From contig JAFPUM010000057.1 in assembly GCA_017395425.1 (NCBI GenBank), positions 1 to 32,713 on the forward strand: DNA of 32,713 nucleotides. Reading direction: 5' to 3'. Under the pieces are notes generated by a model. It worked only from the letters and a program-made list of their open reading frames with translations. It was not told where the DNA came from and did not search any database. Shown piece after piece: positions 1-8,680 of the stretch. This stretch comes from Clostridia bacterium (GTDB taxonomy: Bacteria; Bacillota; Clostridia; Oscillospirales; Acutalibacteraceae). The translations under genes were made by a program, and so were the position numbers. Positions within the stretch are counted from its first letter, which is position 1. Every line of letters begins with the position of its first letter.

Positions 1-231
1 GCCGATCACATCCCAGACGAGGGTATTATTGCCACGCTGGCAAGTAAGCTGATCTCCGATAGAAAAGACACGGCTGGCGCGTCCAGCCCGGACAATTTTT
101 TGTACATCTTCCCATGATGTCGGCTGCGCGTTGAAATGTTTCGTCTGAATCAGGCTTGCCAAGGTTTGATTGATCTGATGGGTTTGGTTGACATAATTTT
201 CCTCGGTCAGCATTTCATTGAGATTCTGCAT
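1..231 (-). CDS. Tail-tip protein, N-terminal fragment cut by window edge
   Basis: Seventy-seven codons run open from an ATG to the left window edge. The ATG is preceded by an AAAGGAAGTGAT ribosome site. Codons 39-77 read SWEDVQKIVRAGRAS, FSIGD and WDVIG. These align with SWKKVQQIVRLGLAK, FSIGDKL and WDVIG in the neighbouring gene at 250-1476, so the two are tandem paralogs. Codons 1-38 do not obviously match. By analogy it is probably a virion tail-tip or adhesin protein. The 18-bp gap to the upstream gene implies one transcript. Its C-terminus, which would show whether it carries the same variable domain as its neighbour, lies outside the window. Confidence 0.7.
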   Translation of the reverse strand, partial: MQNLNEMLTEENYVNQTHQINQTLASLIQTKHFNAQPTSWEDVQKIVRAGRASRVFSIGDQLTCQRGNNTLVWDVIG

Positions 232-249
232 AAAATATCACTTCCTTTC

Positions 250-1476
250 TTAAATAATACAACAAGCCGGGGCAACCCCACGGTTATTGTACGCATAGCT
301 GTTGGCGACACCGCCTGATTCATCAACACTATAGATATAGGCACTGTCCGTGGAGTTCGTGCTTCTTATTCGCCAAGATTGCGTCGTGGGGGGTTCCGTA
401 CCGTTTCTGTACTTGATGCGGTTGCTGTCGGCGCCGGTTCCAGCCGAAGACAGTTTGGAATAATTGGCGTAGTAAGGATAAGGCGCACCCTCATCGACGC
501 CATTCTCCAGACCGCCGTAAACTTCACTTTTCGAAAGCAGGAAAAATGTCTCGGTCGTCGTGTCGGTGGTATTGCTGTCCGGAACTGCCGTTACTTTCGT
601 GACATTGCCGAGAACCGCAAGAAAATCCGCATCCATGCCGTCCACGAAACCGGCGGTATTATTGCCTGTATACCATGTGGGCGGTCTATCGAAATTATTC
701 TGTGCTGTCCAAACGGGGCCTGCAACATTCGACTTGTTCAGCCACTGCCGGATAGCGGATTCCTTGTAGTTATTGGAGCCTTTGTTGACACGATCGATGT
801 CGTTGATGTAATCGGCATTCAGCGGAGTCCCGCCGGAACCGGCTGTCACGGCAATGGTCAGATTATCTGTACCATTTGTGTCTTTAACGAAATCTCCGCC
901 TACTGCGGCACTCACAAAAATGCTTGTCGGCGTATTGCCTGTGAAATTGAGAATTAACTGACTGCCCGCCGCGATACCGTCGCCGGTCACTGTGAACTGA
1001 TAATTCGTCCCATTCGCGGCAAAATAATAGGTTCCGGCTGTCAGCACCGAATGGCAATAATAAAACGCTTCGGGTGCGTCAAACTGCATGGCTGTGGGAA
1101 AACAGTCGTGCAGCTGCAAGGTCAGACTGTGGGTAAACCGTGAGTCGGTGGGCGTATCATGGTCAACGCCGATCACGTCCCATTCCAATTCTACGCCTGA
1201 TCTGTTACAATAAAGTTTATCACCGATGGAAAACATCGTTTTTGCCAATCCGAGCCGCACGATCTGCTGTACCTTTTTCCAGGAATTCGCCAGCAGTAGC
1301 ACGTCTGAACCCATTTCCACCGCCGAAAGCGCTTTCAGCAACATGATTGTGGTATCGGTTTCTTCCCGGAACGCCGCGCCCGATACCGACGCGAGCAGCG
1401 GGGCTTCCAGATGGTCATACGCCGCCTTTGCCTGAGCGAGCGAAGCGGCAACCGCCTGATTGTTATTCGCACTCAA
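250..1476 (-). CDS. DUF6273-like tail-tip/adhesin protein
   Basis: About 408 residues from a TTG start placed 9 nt after GAGGAGG; a more upstream start would read through the preceding gene's tail. The N-terminal 60 residues are Ala-rich and helical. A SWKKVQQIVRLG...WDVIG module follows, shared with the gene at 1-231. The middle is Gly/Thr/Asn-rich, probably beta. Near residue 245 NNYKESAIRQWLN begins a region like the DUF6273 family, with PTWYTGNN and FFLLSKSEVYGG. It ends with SWRIRST, then YAYNNRGVAPACCII. Such domains resemble formylglycine-enzyme/C-type-lectin-like folds used in phage receptor-binding proteins. Its place downstream of the baseplate genes agrees with surface recognition. 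The family call is from memory of motifs. Confidence 0.7.
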   Translation of the reverse strand: MSANNNQAVAASLAQAKAAYDHLEAPLLASVSGAAFREETDTTIMLLKALSAVEMGSDVLLLANSWKKVQQIVRLGLAKTMFSIGDKLYCNRSGVELEWDVIGVDHDTPTDSRFTHSLTLQLHDCFPTAMQFDAPEAFYYCHSVLTAGTYYFAANGTNYQFTVTGDGIAAGSQLILNFTGNTPTSIFVSAAVGGDFVKDTNGTDNLTIAVTAGSGGTPLNADYINDIDRVNKGSNNYKESAIRQWLNKSNVAGPVWTAQNNFDRPPTWYTGNNTAGFVDGMDADFLAVLGNVTKVTAVPDSNTTDTTTETFFLLSKSEVYGGLENGVDEGAPYPYYANYSKLSSAGTGADSNRIKYRNGTEPPTTQSWRIRSTNSTDSAYIYSVDESGGVANSYAYNNRGVAPACCII

Positions 1477-1729
1477 AACCAAACGCCTCCTCAAATTCTT
1501 CATTCGTGGCAATCCGGATGCCAATCTCTACGCCGTTTTCGTCAAGATAGGCATCTACTGCGCCTTGAATATCCTCTGCCGACGGCGTGCCGATATCGTC
1601 CAGCCGTTCGCAGATATCGTTCAGATATTCTTCTTCCCGCGTGAGCGGGGTTTCGGGTTTGCTCACGTTTCCACCTCCCGCGTAGGCAAGATACTGTTCT
1701 TTGCGCGTCAAAGGGTCAATCGCACTCAA
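1463..1729 (-). CDS. Small tail-region protein with LTR(K/E)E repeats
   Basis: Eighty-eight residues from a TTG start 9 nt after GAGGAGG. It contains two copies of one motif: DPLTRKEQYLAYAGG at residues 5-19 and TPLTREEEYLNDICE further on, a pattern seen in short Bacillota phage tail-fibre-associated proteins. The C-terminus IATNEEFEEAFGFECE is almost the same as the C-terminus of the upstream baseplate protein. It overlaps both neighbours by 14 bp in the same way, so translation is likely coupled on both sides. Function is unknown; a linker or assembly factor for the tail tip is possible. Confidence 0.65.
   Translation of the reverse strand: MSAIDPLTRKEQYLAYAGGGNVSKPETPLTREEEYLNDICERLDDIGTPSAEDIQGAVDAYLDENGVEIGIRIATNEEFEEAFGFECE
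1467..1517 (-). repeat. Coding/ribosome-site direct repeat, copy 1
   Basis: A 51-bp sequence identical at 49 positions to 1720-1770. On the minus strand it encodes the IATNEEFEE(A/V)FGFEC C-terminal peptide, includes the GAGGAGG site, and ends with the TTG start of the next gene. Confidence 0.9.
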
Positions 1730-3494
1730 AACCGAACACCTCCTCAAATTCTTCATTCGTGGCAATCCGGCACTTGCCGTCAATCGCTTCTCTCAGCGTC
1801 CGGACTTGATAGCGTACCGCGTCACCCGCTGACCCCCGATCAATGCCGTCTACATCGTATCGTATATTGACCAATTCCGCGTCGGCAGTGGTCGCGCCGT
1901 CCGGCAGGGCAATGATCTGATTGATCTGCCCCTGCAATGACGCGATCTGCGCATCGGTAGATGTTTCCGCCACAGCGTTGATCTCAGCGTATCCGCGATA
2001 CAGCGCGATTTCGGAAACGTCAAACCGGCTGCCGTCGTCGGCGGCAGTGATGCAAACGGTTCCTTTGCGCTGGACGTAGAAGGTAAGGTAGCAGTCGCCG
2101 TTAAGGCAGTGCATGGAGCCGTGAGAGATGGGCGCTGTCTCGCCGTCATACAGTGTTTGAACGAACAGCGAGGACGGAATATCGCCGTGAATGACGACAG
2201 TGTAGAAGCCCTTGTAAACCGTGCCGGAGAAGGTGTGCAGCGTGCTGTAACTTCCCTGTAATACGGTGGTAGTCAGTGAAACGCCGGTCGCGGATTCCAG
2301 CAGGAGCGGCTTGTTGTCCACGTCGCCGAGCGGGAATGTGCCTCCATAGGTAAAATAGGATAATGCCCGCTTGTTGATTCGCAGTCCGACCGGTTTCCCG
2401 TCGGACTTGGTGGTATTCCATGCTTCCAGAACGCTGATGCGTGTTTCGCCCATATCCATTTCGCCGTTTGCGTTCAGCCGCGGTTCACCGACATTGATGA
2501 CAATCGCGACATGATCTACACCCAGATGCCGTTCGGGATCAGTTCCCGAAAACACCACGTCGCCGGGACGCACCCGATGGACGTTGTCGATGGTGTAGAG
2601 CCAGCCGTGTTCTTCGGCATATTTCGCGAGGTTCTGGGAGGTCAGATAGCGGAGTTTTGTCTCGGTATCGTCATCAGCAGTGGAACCGAAATCTCCCGTA
2701 TCATCAAACACCATGCCCCATGCGTGCCCCAGATTGGCAGCATTGCCGTTGTACCGGGAATTATCAAAGGTTACGCCGTTCAGAATCGCGTCCACGAAGG
2801 AACTGCACACAATACCGAAGACCCCGTTTGCCGCACCGCTGCCGAGATTGCCCGAATAGAGACCGTGATGACTTTCGTACAGAATTTTTGCATCCCGGTT
2901 TTTACCGGTGTAGGCGTAATTGAAATAGGATTCCGCGCACCAGAGCATTTCGGCGACAGTGCCGAAGCTCACGGTGTTGTGCGGTGCCCGCAGCGCGTCG
3001 CTGAGATGTGCCGCGTCAGTGACGTGATTGGTAATGCGCTCGTCCAAAGAATCCGCGACGCGCAGGGTTTCAGAGAGTGCGGTGTACTGCGGGGTTCCCT
3101 CCAGCAGATCATCCGTCCGGACAGCACCCGTCACACGAAGCGTGAACGGGCTGAGACTGATGACAGCGCCGTCATTGGCACGCGTGATACGCAGCTCACA
3201 GCGGTACGAGCCGGGACGGTAAGTCAACCCGTTGTAAATGTTGAACCGTACCACACCGCCTTTTGCGTCGGGAATCCCGCAGGTGAGCAGATCGGTGTCA
3301 GCGAGCGTCACGGCATCGACCGCCCGTTCCACATAGAGCCGCGCTTTGCATCCGGTCAGGTCGAGCGGACTGCCGGAACTGTCCTCGATCTGCACGGTGA
3401 CAATGCGGCTGAGGTTGTCATATTGGCGCACCACCATGTCGGGGATTGTGCCGTTGACGGGGATTATTCTGATCAATTCATCCAAATAGTTCAC
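1716..3494 (-). CDS. BppU-type baseplate protein fused to NlpC/P60-like hydrolase
   Basis: About 592 residues. Residues 10-130 have the BppU N-terminal pattern (PDMVVRQYDNLSRIVTVQIE, DLTGCKARLYV, YRPGSYRCELRI), which anchors baseplate upper proteins of Gram-positive phages. Residues 175-395 look like an NlpC/P60-type cysteine peptidase: GIVCSSFVDAIL supplies a candidate nucleophile Cys230, RPGDVVFSG is the usual GD turn, and VDHVAIVIN gives candidate His328. Residues 400-530 look like a beta sandwich. The end carries an IATNEEFEEVFGFECD tail. A role in local cell-wall cleavage during DNA entry is inferred. The GTG at 3494 lies almost on top of AAGGA; a TTG at 3485 has better spacing and may be the true start. 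Confidence 0.75.
   Translation of the reverse strand: MNYLDELIRIIPVNGTIPDMVVRQYDNLSRIVTVQIEDSSGSPLDLTGCKARLYVERAVDAVTLADTDLLTCGIPDAKGGVVRFNIYNGLTYRPGSYRCELRITRANDGAVISLSPFTLRVTGAVRTDDLLEGTPQYTALSETLRVADSLDERITNHVTDAAHLSDALRAPHNTVSFGTVAEMLWCAESYFNYAYTGKNRDAKILYESHHGLYSGNLGSGAANGVFGIVCSSFVDAILNGVTFDNSRYNGNAANLGHAWGMVFDDTGDFGSTADDDTETKLRYLTSQNLAKYAEEHGWLYTIDNVHRVRPGDVVFSGTDPERHLGVDHVAIVINVGEPRLNANGEMDMGETRISVLEAWNTTKSDGKPVGLRINKRALSYFTYGGTFPLGDVDNKPLLLESATGVSLTTTVLQGSYSTLHTFSGTVYKGFYTVVIHGDIPSSLFVQTLYDGETAPISHGSMHCLNGDCYLTFYVQRKGTVCITAADDGSRFDVSEIALYRGYAEINAVAETSTDAQIASLQGQINQIIALPDGATTADAELVNIRYDVDGIDRGSAGDAVRYQVRTLREAIDGKCRIATNEEFEEVFGFECD
1720..1770 (-). repeat. Coding/ribosome-site direct repeat, copy 2
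   Basis: Partner of 1467-1517, with two differences. It forms the end of the BppU-type gene and the start of the 88-residue gene. Confidence 0.9.
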
Positions 3495-3509
3495 TTCCTT
3501 TTGTATGAA

Positions 3510-4565
3510 TTACTCGACGGCGTATTGCAGCACAGCACCGTCGGCAGTGACGCGCAGGATTTTCCGGGTAATGGTGCGCGTGTCGCCGAAGCCGATAACG
3601 CGATCCTTAATTCCCACGATATCGCCCAGCGGAATGTCAGCATCCGGCGGGTCAAAGTCAATGATAATCGTATTCTGTGCGCCGTGTTCCTTGAGCTTTT
3701 TGCGTGCGTCCTTGATGAGTTCCTTGGCGTTTTCGCAGCTGGAACGGTCGTATACCATCGCTTTTTCACGAAAACCCGTGATATGATTTGTCTGTTGTGC
3801 CAATGTGCTGTTAGTGGTAGTTTTGCCATTGGGCAGCAGCCAGACGTGCCGGACAATGCGGTCAGTACCTTTGCCTTCACCGAGAGCAATGATATGATTG
3901 TATCGGGCTGTCGCCTTGGTTGCGGTGTATTTCATGTCGTAATCGCCGGAAAGCTCAATTTCACTGCTGCGGTTGACCACTTCTTCCGGGGTCAGAATGA
4001 CCTTGTGTGTGCTGCTGTCATAGGTGACACCCAGCCGCAGTCCTCTGTCCACAAGGTTGCCGTTGTCATCTTCATCGTCGCCTGTCAGCAGGTCGGTGAG
4101 CGCGTCAAAGACGGTCGCGTAGCGATATTTTTGTTCCCCGATGTTTCTAAGCCCTTCGGCTGCGTTTGTATCCACCGCGAAGATACCGCCGAATCCGGAA
4201 ACCAGCGACGCCATGATCTGATTGATCATTTGATTGGTGTAGACCTTATGTGTACTTTCCGAAGGCGGCACCACCACCTTGCGGATGAGCAGCCCCCGCC
4301 ACGTGACGCCGGAGAGTTTGACGATTCCGGTGGAACTGATATGCTCGATCTTCTCGACCGCACCGCCCCATTCGGAGCCGTCGAAATAGAGGTAATACCC
4401 GATGTCGATGCCGTACTTTGCAAAATCTTCGGCGTAAATTTCGGCTTCCCAGTCGTTGTCATCCAACTCGCCGTTGACGGAAGCAACACCGTCAAAAGAG
4501 ATGAAATCTAATATCCCCTGTTCCTCAAAATTGCTGTCCGCATACAGCAATTCCCCATAATTCAA
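3510..4565 (-). CDS. Gp37-like tail/baseplate hub protein (Tal-like)
   Basis: 351 residues, starting at TTG after GAGGTGAGCTGAT; no ATG is available near the N-terminus. The protein looks like the siphovirus ReqiPepy6 Gp37-like family: an N-terminal beta-rich region with DDNDWEAEIYAEDFAKYGI and YLYFDGSEWGGAVEKI, a central GVTWRGLLIRKVVVPP, and a C-terminal TRTITRKILRVTADG that recalls XkdQ-type hubs. Members sit between the distal tail protein and the baseplate upper protein, as here, and form the tip of the tail tube. No peptidase motif was seen in it, so the wall-cleaving activity probably rests with the next gene. Confidence 0.75.
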   Translation of the reverse strand: MNYGELLYADSNFEEQGILDFISFDGVASVNGELDDNDWEAEIYAEDFAKYGIDIGYYLYFDGSEWGGAVEKIEHISSTGIVKLSGVTWRGLLIRKVVVPPSESTHKVYTNQMINQIMASLVSGFGGIFAVDTNAAEGLRNIGEQKYRYATVFDALTDLLTGDDEDDNGNLVDRGLRLGVTYDSSTHKVILTPEEVVNRSSEIELSGDYDMKYTATKATARYNHIIALGEGKGTDRIVRHVWLLPNGKTTTNSTLAQQTNHITGFREKAMVYDRSSCENAKELIKDARKKLKEHGAQNTIIIDFDPPDADIPLGDIVGIKDRVIGFGDTRTITRKILRVTADGAVLQYAVE

Positions 4566-4581
4566 ATCAGCTCACCTCACC

Positions 4582-4620
4582 AAAAAATTCCGAATTACGC
4601 ATTCCGAATTCCGAATTAAA
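4582..4620. repeat. Dispersed repeat family B, copy 1 (gene junction)
   Basis: ATTCCGAATTACGCATTCCG-type sequence with ATTCCG units, between the Gp37-like hub gene and the Dit-like gene. The TAA stop of the Dit-like gene lies in it. Related units are at 13063-13146 and 18062-18090. Confidence 0.6.
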
Positions 4621-5485
4621 TTTCATTCCATCGCGGTTCGCTTCGACGCACATGGAATACGACGTCCACCGCGAAGGCGGCGGAACCGTTGCTGTCGGAG
4701 CGGGAGACCGACAGTCGGGAACCAGCGGCATCCGCAAATGTCGGTGCGGGCTGGAAGACGTCGGTGGTTTTATTGCGCAGATTGAAGACGTTCATCCAGA
4801 CGCCGTTCCGACAAGCCCGGATTTTCTTGTTCTGCTGGTCAATCACGACATAATCAGAGGAAGACGACAGCGTAATGTTCACGCCGTATTGGTTACCGCC
4901 CACCGTCACGACGGGATTGACGCAGGAGCCGTAAATCGTGATGGTCATAGGCGTTTCGTCCGCGGAGGAAAGACCGTTTTCCCCGTCAAGGCTTGTGTCG
5001 GGGAAGGTCAGGGAAGCGGTTCCAGCGGCGAGCGTGTGGGAATAATCCTTCGTCCACGCGGGGGAGATGACCTTGAAGGTCAGCCCGACGACCGAATAGG
5101 TTGTCCAGTCGCGGTCTAAGGTTTTGATCGAGACCGCGGCGAAACACTCGATATAATGGTTGTTGATGTAGAGCCGACCGGGCGAAAGGTGACACACGTC
5201 ATAATCGAGGACATCATGCAGACGGTTCAAAGCGGCATTATGCGCCGCCTGCGTGTCGGCGAAAACGTCCAGCACGAGGGACTTGTCCTGCACGGCGCGC
5301 CGGGCAAATACCAGCCGTCCGCCGTCGCGTCGTGCGCGGTCATAGGTTGTCATGCTCCACTGATAATCGAACATCGCGGACGTCTGAATGAGATAGGGCG
5401 CATCCTCCCGCCCGTCAAACCGCAGGATTTCCCCCGCGCTGTTCTGATACAGGCAGGCATAAGGCAGTAAATATTCATCATCCAT
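4616..5485 (-). CDS. Distal tail protein (Dit-like)
   Basis: 289 residues. The ATG at 5485 is chosen because it follows a run of seven G and GTG at workable spacing; longer upstream readings lack a ribosome site. The sequence has the Sipho-tail pattern: SAMFDYQWSMTTYDRARRDG, then VFADTQAAHNAALNRLHDVLD and DWTTYSVVGLTFKVISPAW, followed by a beta-rich galectin-like second half with PMTITIYGSCVNPVVTVGG. It would form the ring joining the tail tube to the baseplate. It follows the tape-measure gene, the canonical order. Its TAA stop falls on the edge of a repeat (4582-4620). Confidence 0.78.
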   Translation of the reverse strand: MDDEYLLPYACLYQNSAGEILRFDGREDAPYLIQTSAMFDYQWSMTTYDRARRDGGRLVFARRAVQDKSLVLDVFADTQAAHNAALNRLHDVLDYDVCHLSPGRLYINNHYIECFAAVSIKTLDRDWTTYSVVGLTFKVISPAWTKDYSHTLAAGTASLTFPDTSLDGENGLSSADETPMTITIYGSCVNPVVTVGGNQYGVNITLSSSSDYVVIDQQNKKIRACRNGVWMNVFNLRNKTTDVFQPAPTFADAAGSRLSVSRSDSNGSAAFAVDVVFHVRRSEPRWNEI

Positions 5486-5549
5486 AAACATCACCCCCCC
5501 GGAAAAAATTAGAAAAATGCCGGAAATCATTGCCTAAAAAATATATTTC

Positions 5550-5626
5550 CAGCGCGAAGCGCTCCAAAATTATTCATTATTCGTTATTCATTATTCACTC
5601 TTCATTTAGCGAGCGAATGCGAGCGC
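5550..5626. repeat. Dispersed repeat family A, copy 1 (77-bp exact pair)
   Basis: The element begins CAGCGCGAAGCGCTCC, a palindrome, then has repeated ATTCATT/ATTCGTT units and ends with TAGCGAGCGAATGCGAGCGC. It is identical over 77 bp to 11333-11409. It encodes the last codons and stop of the tape measure gene. Confidence 0.85.
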
Positions 5627-8433
5627 ACCAGCCTTCCGAACGGTCTCCCGTCAATCTGCATCACAGGCTCGGACGCAACCAGACGCTCCACGGCGTCAAG
5701 CAGACGATCCAGCCGGTCGCCGTAATCCGTAGCGGGGGTCTGATAATTATACCGCGCCTGCGAGACGCCCGCCAATACCTCCGCGGTATCCAGCGAGATA
5801 TCCGACGCGGTGCGGTAAAGGCTGTCCTTGCCTTTATTCATGCCAAGTTCCATGCCCTCGGTGACACTTTCGCCAATCGCCATTGTCACTTTCGACGGGG
5901 AATTGATTTTCAGGGCAGCACTCATCACAGACCCGACGCCCGAAGCGATCGTTTCCGCCGCTCTCAGTACCTTCGCTTTTCCCTGATTCAAAGCCCGCCG
6001 CATACCTTCCACCGCGCTGTCCATTGTCTTCCGGAGTTTTTCCGGCAGATTATCATAGCAGGCGACAAAATCAGTTGCAAACTGCGTGGCATCAGAGGTC
6101 ATCAGACCGTTGCTTTTATCGACTTCCGTCACCATCGCGGAGAAGGTACCCACAATTTTCTGCGCGTTGTCATCAAAACTCTTGGCAAGCTGTCCGTTCA
6201 GTTCGTCCATTTTTTTATTGTGTTTTTCGATTTCTTTTTCCTGTTCAAACGCGCCTGCTTGTGCATCTAAATTTCCCGCTGCAATATCGTCCAATATTTT
6301 TTGCTCTGCGTCAGCGTGCCGCTGATTTTCGGCTTCCACATCGGCGTTGTACTGTTGCAAAGCCGCGTAGAATTCGGAATTTTGAACGTTTTGCTCAAAA
6401 TACGCATTGGTCACGGCACTGACGATTTCAGCGTAGCTGTCATTGACGGTTTTCACCTGTTCGTCATAATGCGCTTTTGCGTTCTCAGACTGTTTGCGCC
6501 GTTCCTCAGAGCCTTCCTTTGTGGTGTTGGCAATGTACGACATTTCGGTCAGATAGGACTGCCATGCCAAGGAAAGCGCCTCTTTCTTATTGGCTTTGGC
6601 ATTGGAAAGCACCTGCTGGGAACTTTCCTCCGTCATTTCCAACCCCGAATCAATGACGTTTTTCAAGCCGCTGAGATTGCTGTTGTAGTATTCAAATTCG
6701 CTGTCGGTGAGTGTACGCAGTTCGTCCAGATACTCATGTAGCTTGTCAATTTCCTTCTGGGTCAACTGACGGCGTTCAGAGTGTGCCTTTGACGTGATTG
6801 CGGTAATTTTATCCTGTACATTTTTGATTTTGGTTTTCACGTCGTTCAGATTGAACCCCGCATTCAGTTCGGCGGTAAATTCATCTATCGCGCCGGACGA
6901 TATATCCAGACCGCTTTTGAATTCATCGGCATATTTGGAAGCACCCTTCATAGCCTCGCCGAGTTCGCGCGTGCCTTTCGTGGCGTCTCTGTTCGCGAGA
7001 TAAATCGCACCAACCACGCCAACCACAGCCGCCAGCCCGGCAACGACCAGACCGGAGGGAGTAATTAAAGTCGCCAGCCACTTGCCAAAACCCGCAATAC
7101 CCCCACCGGCGGCGGTAAATGCAGCTTTGGCGGCGCTTCCGGAGGTAATCAGCGCACCGATGCCGCTGTTTACTTTCCCCAGCGTAGCAGACACAGGACC
7201 GATAGCAGCGGCAACCAGACCGGCATTGACAATCAGTCGTTTGGAGCCGCTGTCGAGGGAGTTGAATTTATCCACCAACCCTTGCGCGGCACTTACAGCG
7301 CTGTTAGCGTAGGGCATGAGTTCGGAACCGATGGAGATCGCGAGTTCTTCGGTCTGGGATTTCAGAATGGTGAGTTGACCCTTGAGATTCCCCTGCATGG
7401 TTTCCGCCATTCTGGCGGCGGTGCCGTCGCAGTTTTCGATAGCGGAAGCGAGCTTGTCCACGTCTCCGGCGGAAGCGTTCATCAGCGCGAGCCAGCCGGA
7501 TATGCCGTTTTTCCCAGCGATTTTTTGAGCAAACAAAGAGGAATCTTCGGCGCTCAAGGTCTTCCATTTCTCGCGTGCCTCGTTCAGCACGTCGCCGAAA
7601 TCGCGCACCTTGCCCTCGGAATCGTAGAACTGTACGCCCAATTTCTCTGTCAAGATACCCAGCGCGCCCAGACCGTTAGCCGAAGCGCCCGCGTCGGTGG
7701 AGAGCCGGGTGAAAATGGAGCGGAGCGCGGTACCCGCCTGAGAGGCTTTAATGCCCGCGTTCGCCATCAATCCCGTAGCAAGGGCGGTATCCTCGGCGGA
7801 GATGCCCAGCGCCCCGGCGACAGGCGCGACGTATTTGAATGTCTCGCCCATGAGAGAAACGTTGGTGTTGGCGTTGGAGGAAGCCGCCGCCAGAACATCC
7901 GCGAAATGCCCGGAATCCTTGGCTTTCAGACCGAACGCGGTGAGCGCGTCGGTCACGATGTCGGAGGTTGTGGCAAGACCTTCACCGGACGCGGCGGCGA
8001 GGCTCATGATACCCTCGATGCCGCCCAGCATTTCCTCGGTCTTCCAGCCCGCCATTGCCATGTAACTCATAGCGTCGGCGGCTTCCGTCGCGGAGAATTT
8101 GGTTTTCGCGCCCATCTCGCGCGCCTTGTCGCGGAGCGCGTCCAATTCATCCCCGGTTGCGCCGGAGATTGCCGCGACCTTGCTCATGCCCTCGTCGAAA
8201 TTGGCGGCAACGTTCAGCGCCGCCAGACCGGCGCCCGCGAGCGGCAGCGTGACGTGGGTGGTCATGGTCCTGCCGATATCGGTGAGCGCGGAACCGACGC
8301 CCTTGAGCTTGTCGCGCATTTTCATATTATCGTCGCCAAGGGCGAGCAATTGGGCGTTGGCGCCCTTGATGCCCTTGTCGAATTTCTCCGTGTCCAGCGT
8401 GAGGAATGCCGCCACGGTACCAGCGTTAATCAT
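5602..8433 (-). CDS. Tail tape measure protein
   Basis: 943 residues, by far the longest gene. Residues 1-350 match the TP901/TIGR01760 tape-measure core (ATTHVTLPL-like region, AANFDEGMSKVAAISGAT, DALTAFGLKAKDSGHFAD, ASQAGTALRSIFTRL). Hydrophobic segments lie around residues 400-500 (LVVAGLAAVVGVVGAIYLA). A long charged coiled coil spans about 550-760, and the tail has a NSPSKVTMAIGESVTEGMELGM motif common to tape measures. Its last seven codons (RSHSLAK) and stop are supplied by a dispersed repeat, so the native C-terminus has been replaced. The start overlaps the upstream chaperone stop by 8 bp (ATGATTAA). Confidence 0.93.
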   Translation of the reverse strand: MINAGTVAAFLTLDTEKFDKGIKGANAQLLALGDDNMKMRDKLKGVGSALTDIGRTMTTHVTLPLAGAGLAALNVAANFDEGMSKVAAISGATGDELDALRDKAREMGAKTKFSATEAADAMSYMAMAGWKTEEMLGGIEGIMSLAAASGEGLATTSDIVTDALTAFGLKAKDSGHFADVLAAASSNANTNVSLMGETFKYVAPVAGALGISAEDTALATGLMANAGIKASQAGTALRSIFTRLSTDAGASANGLGALGILTEKLGVQFYDSEGKVRDFGDVLNEAREKWKTLSAEDSSLFAQKIAGKNGISGWLALMNASAGDVDKLASAIENCDGTAARMAETMQGNLKGQLTILKSQTEELAISIGSELMPYANSAVSAAQGLVDKFNSLDSGSKRLIVNAGLVAAAIGPVSATLGKVNSGIGALITSGSAAKAAFTAAGGGIAGFGKWLATLITPSGLVVAGLAAVVGVVGAIYLANRDATKGTRELGEAMKGASKYADEFKSGLDISSGAIDEFTAELNAGFNLNDVKTKIKNVQDKITAITSKAHSERRQLTQKEIDKLHEYLDELRTLTDSEFEYYNSNLSGLKNVIDSGLEMTEESSQQVLSNAKANKKEALSLAWQSYLTEMSYIANTTKEGSEERRKQSENAKAHYDEQVKTVNDSYAEIVSAVTNAYFEQNVQNSEFYAALQQYNADVEAENQRHADAEQKILDDIAAGNLDAQAGAFEQEKEIEKHNKKMDELNGQLAKSFDDNAQKIVGTFSAMVTEVDKSNGLMTSDATQFATDFVACYDNLPEKLRKTMDSAVEGMRRALNQGKAKVLRAAETIASGVGSVMSAALKINSPSKVTMAIGESVTEGMELGMNKGKDSLYRTASDISLDTAEVLAGVSQARYNYQTPATDYGDRLDRLLDAVERLVASEPVMQIDGRPFGRLVRSHSLAK

Positions 8434-8680
8434 GGTTGATCACCACCGCCCCCCATTTTTTCATCATGTCAATCGCTTCCCGGTTGCCCGCGGTTCCCGC
8501 GTCGCAGGACGAATCATCCGACCGACGCGGAAAACGGGGCTGTTTGCCCTCGTCGAGCTGACCCAGAATATACACACCCGCCTCGTCCAGACAATAGGCA
8601 ATGTATTCATCGTCAATGTGCAGCAGTTCGGAGGGTCTATTCCGATACCTCCGCGCCGCGGACAACAGGTTCAGAAACAT
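8426..8680 (-). CDS. Tail assembly chaperone, frameshift partner (gpGT-like)
   Basis: The frame is open from 8746 and protein-like from about 8650 on: NRPSELLHIDDEYIAYCLDEAGVYI, a pattern of the second tail chaperone ORF in clostridial siphophages. It lies in the +1 frame relative to the gene at 8637-9047, overlaps its 3' end by about 110 bp, and directly precedes the tape measure. There is no ribosome site before the only ATG (8680), so it is more likely made by programmed frameshifting as a fusion than by independent initiation. The C-terminus ends WGAVVINHD, where the tape-measure ribosome site GTGGTGAT and start codon are embedded. Confidence 0.65.
   Translation of the reverse strand: MFLNLLSAARRYRNRPSELLHIDDEYIAYCLDEAGVYILGQLDEGKQPRFPRRSDDSSCDAGTAGNREAIDMMKKWGAVVINHD

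Noticed and set aside
2511-4511. 666-codon open frame on the plus strand
   Set aside because: It runs antisense to the BppU-like and Gp37-like genes, both with clear family patterns and ribosome sites. The product is low-likelihood and no ribosome site serves it.
7282-8439. 385-codon open frame on the plus strand
   Set aside because: Antisense to the conserved core of the tape measure gene.
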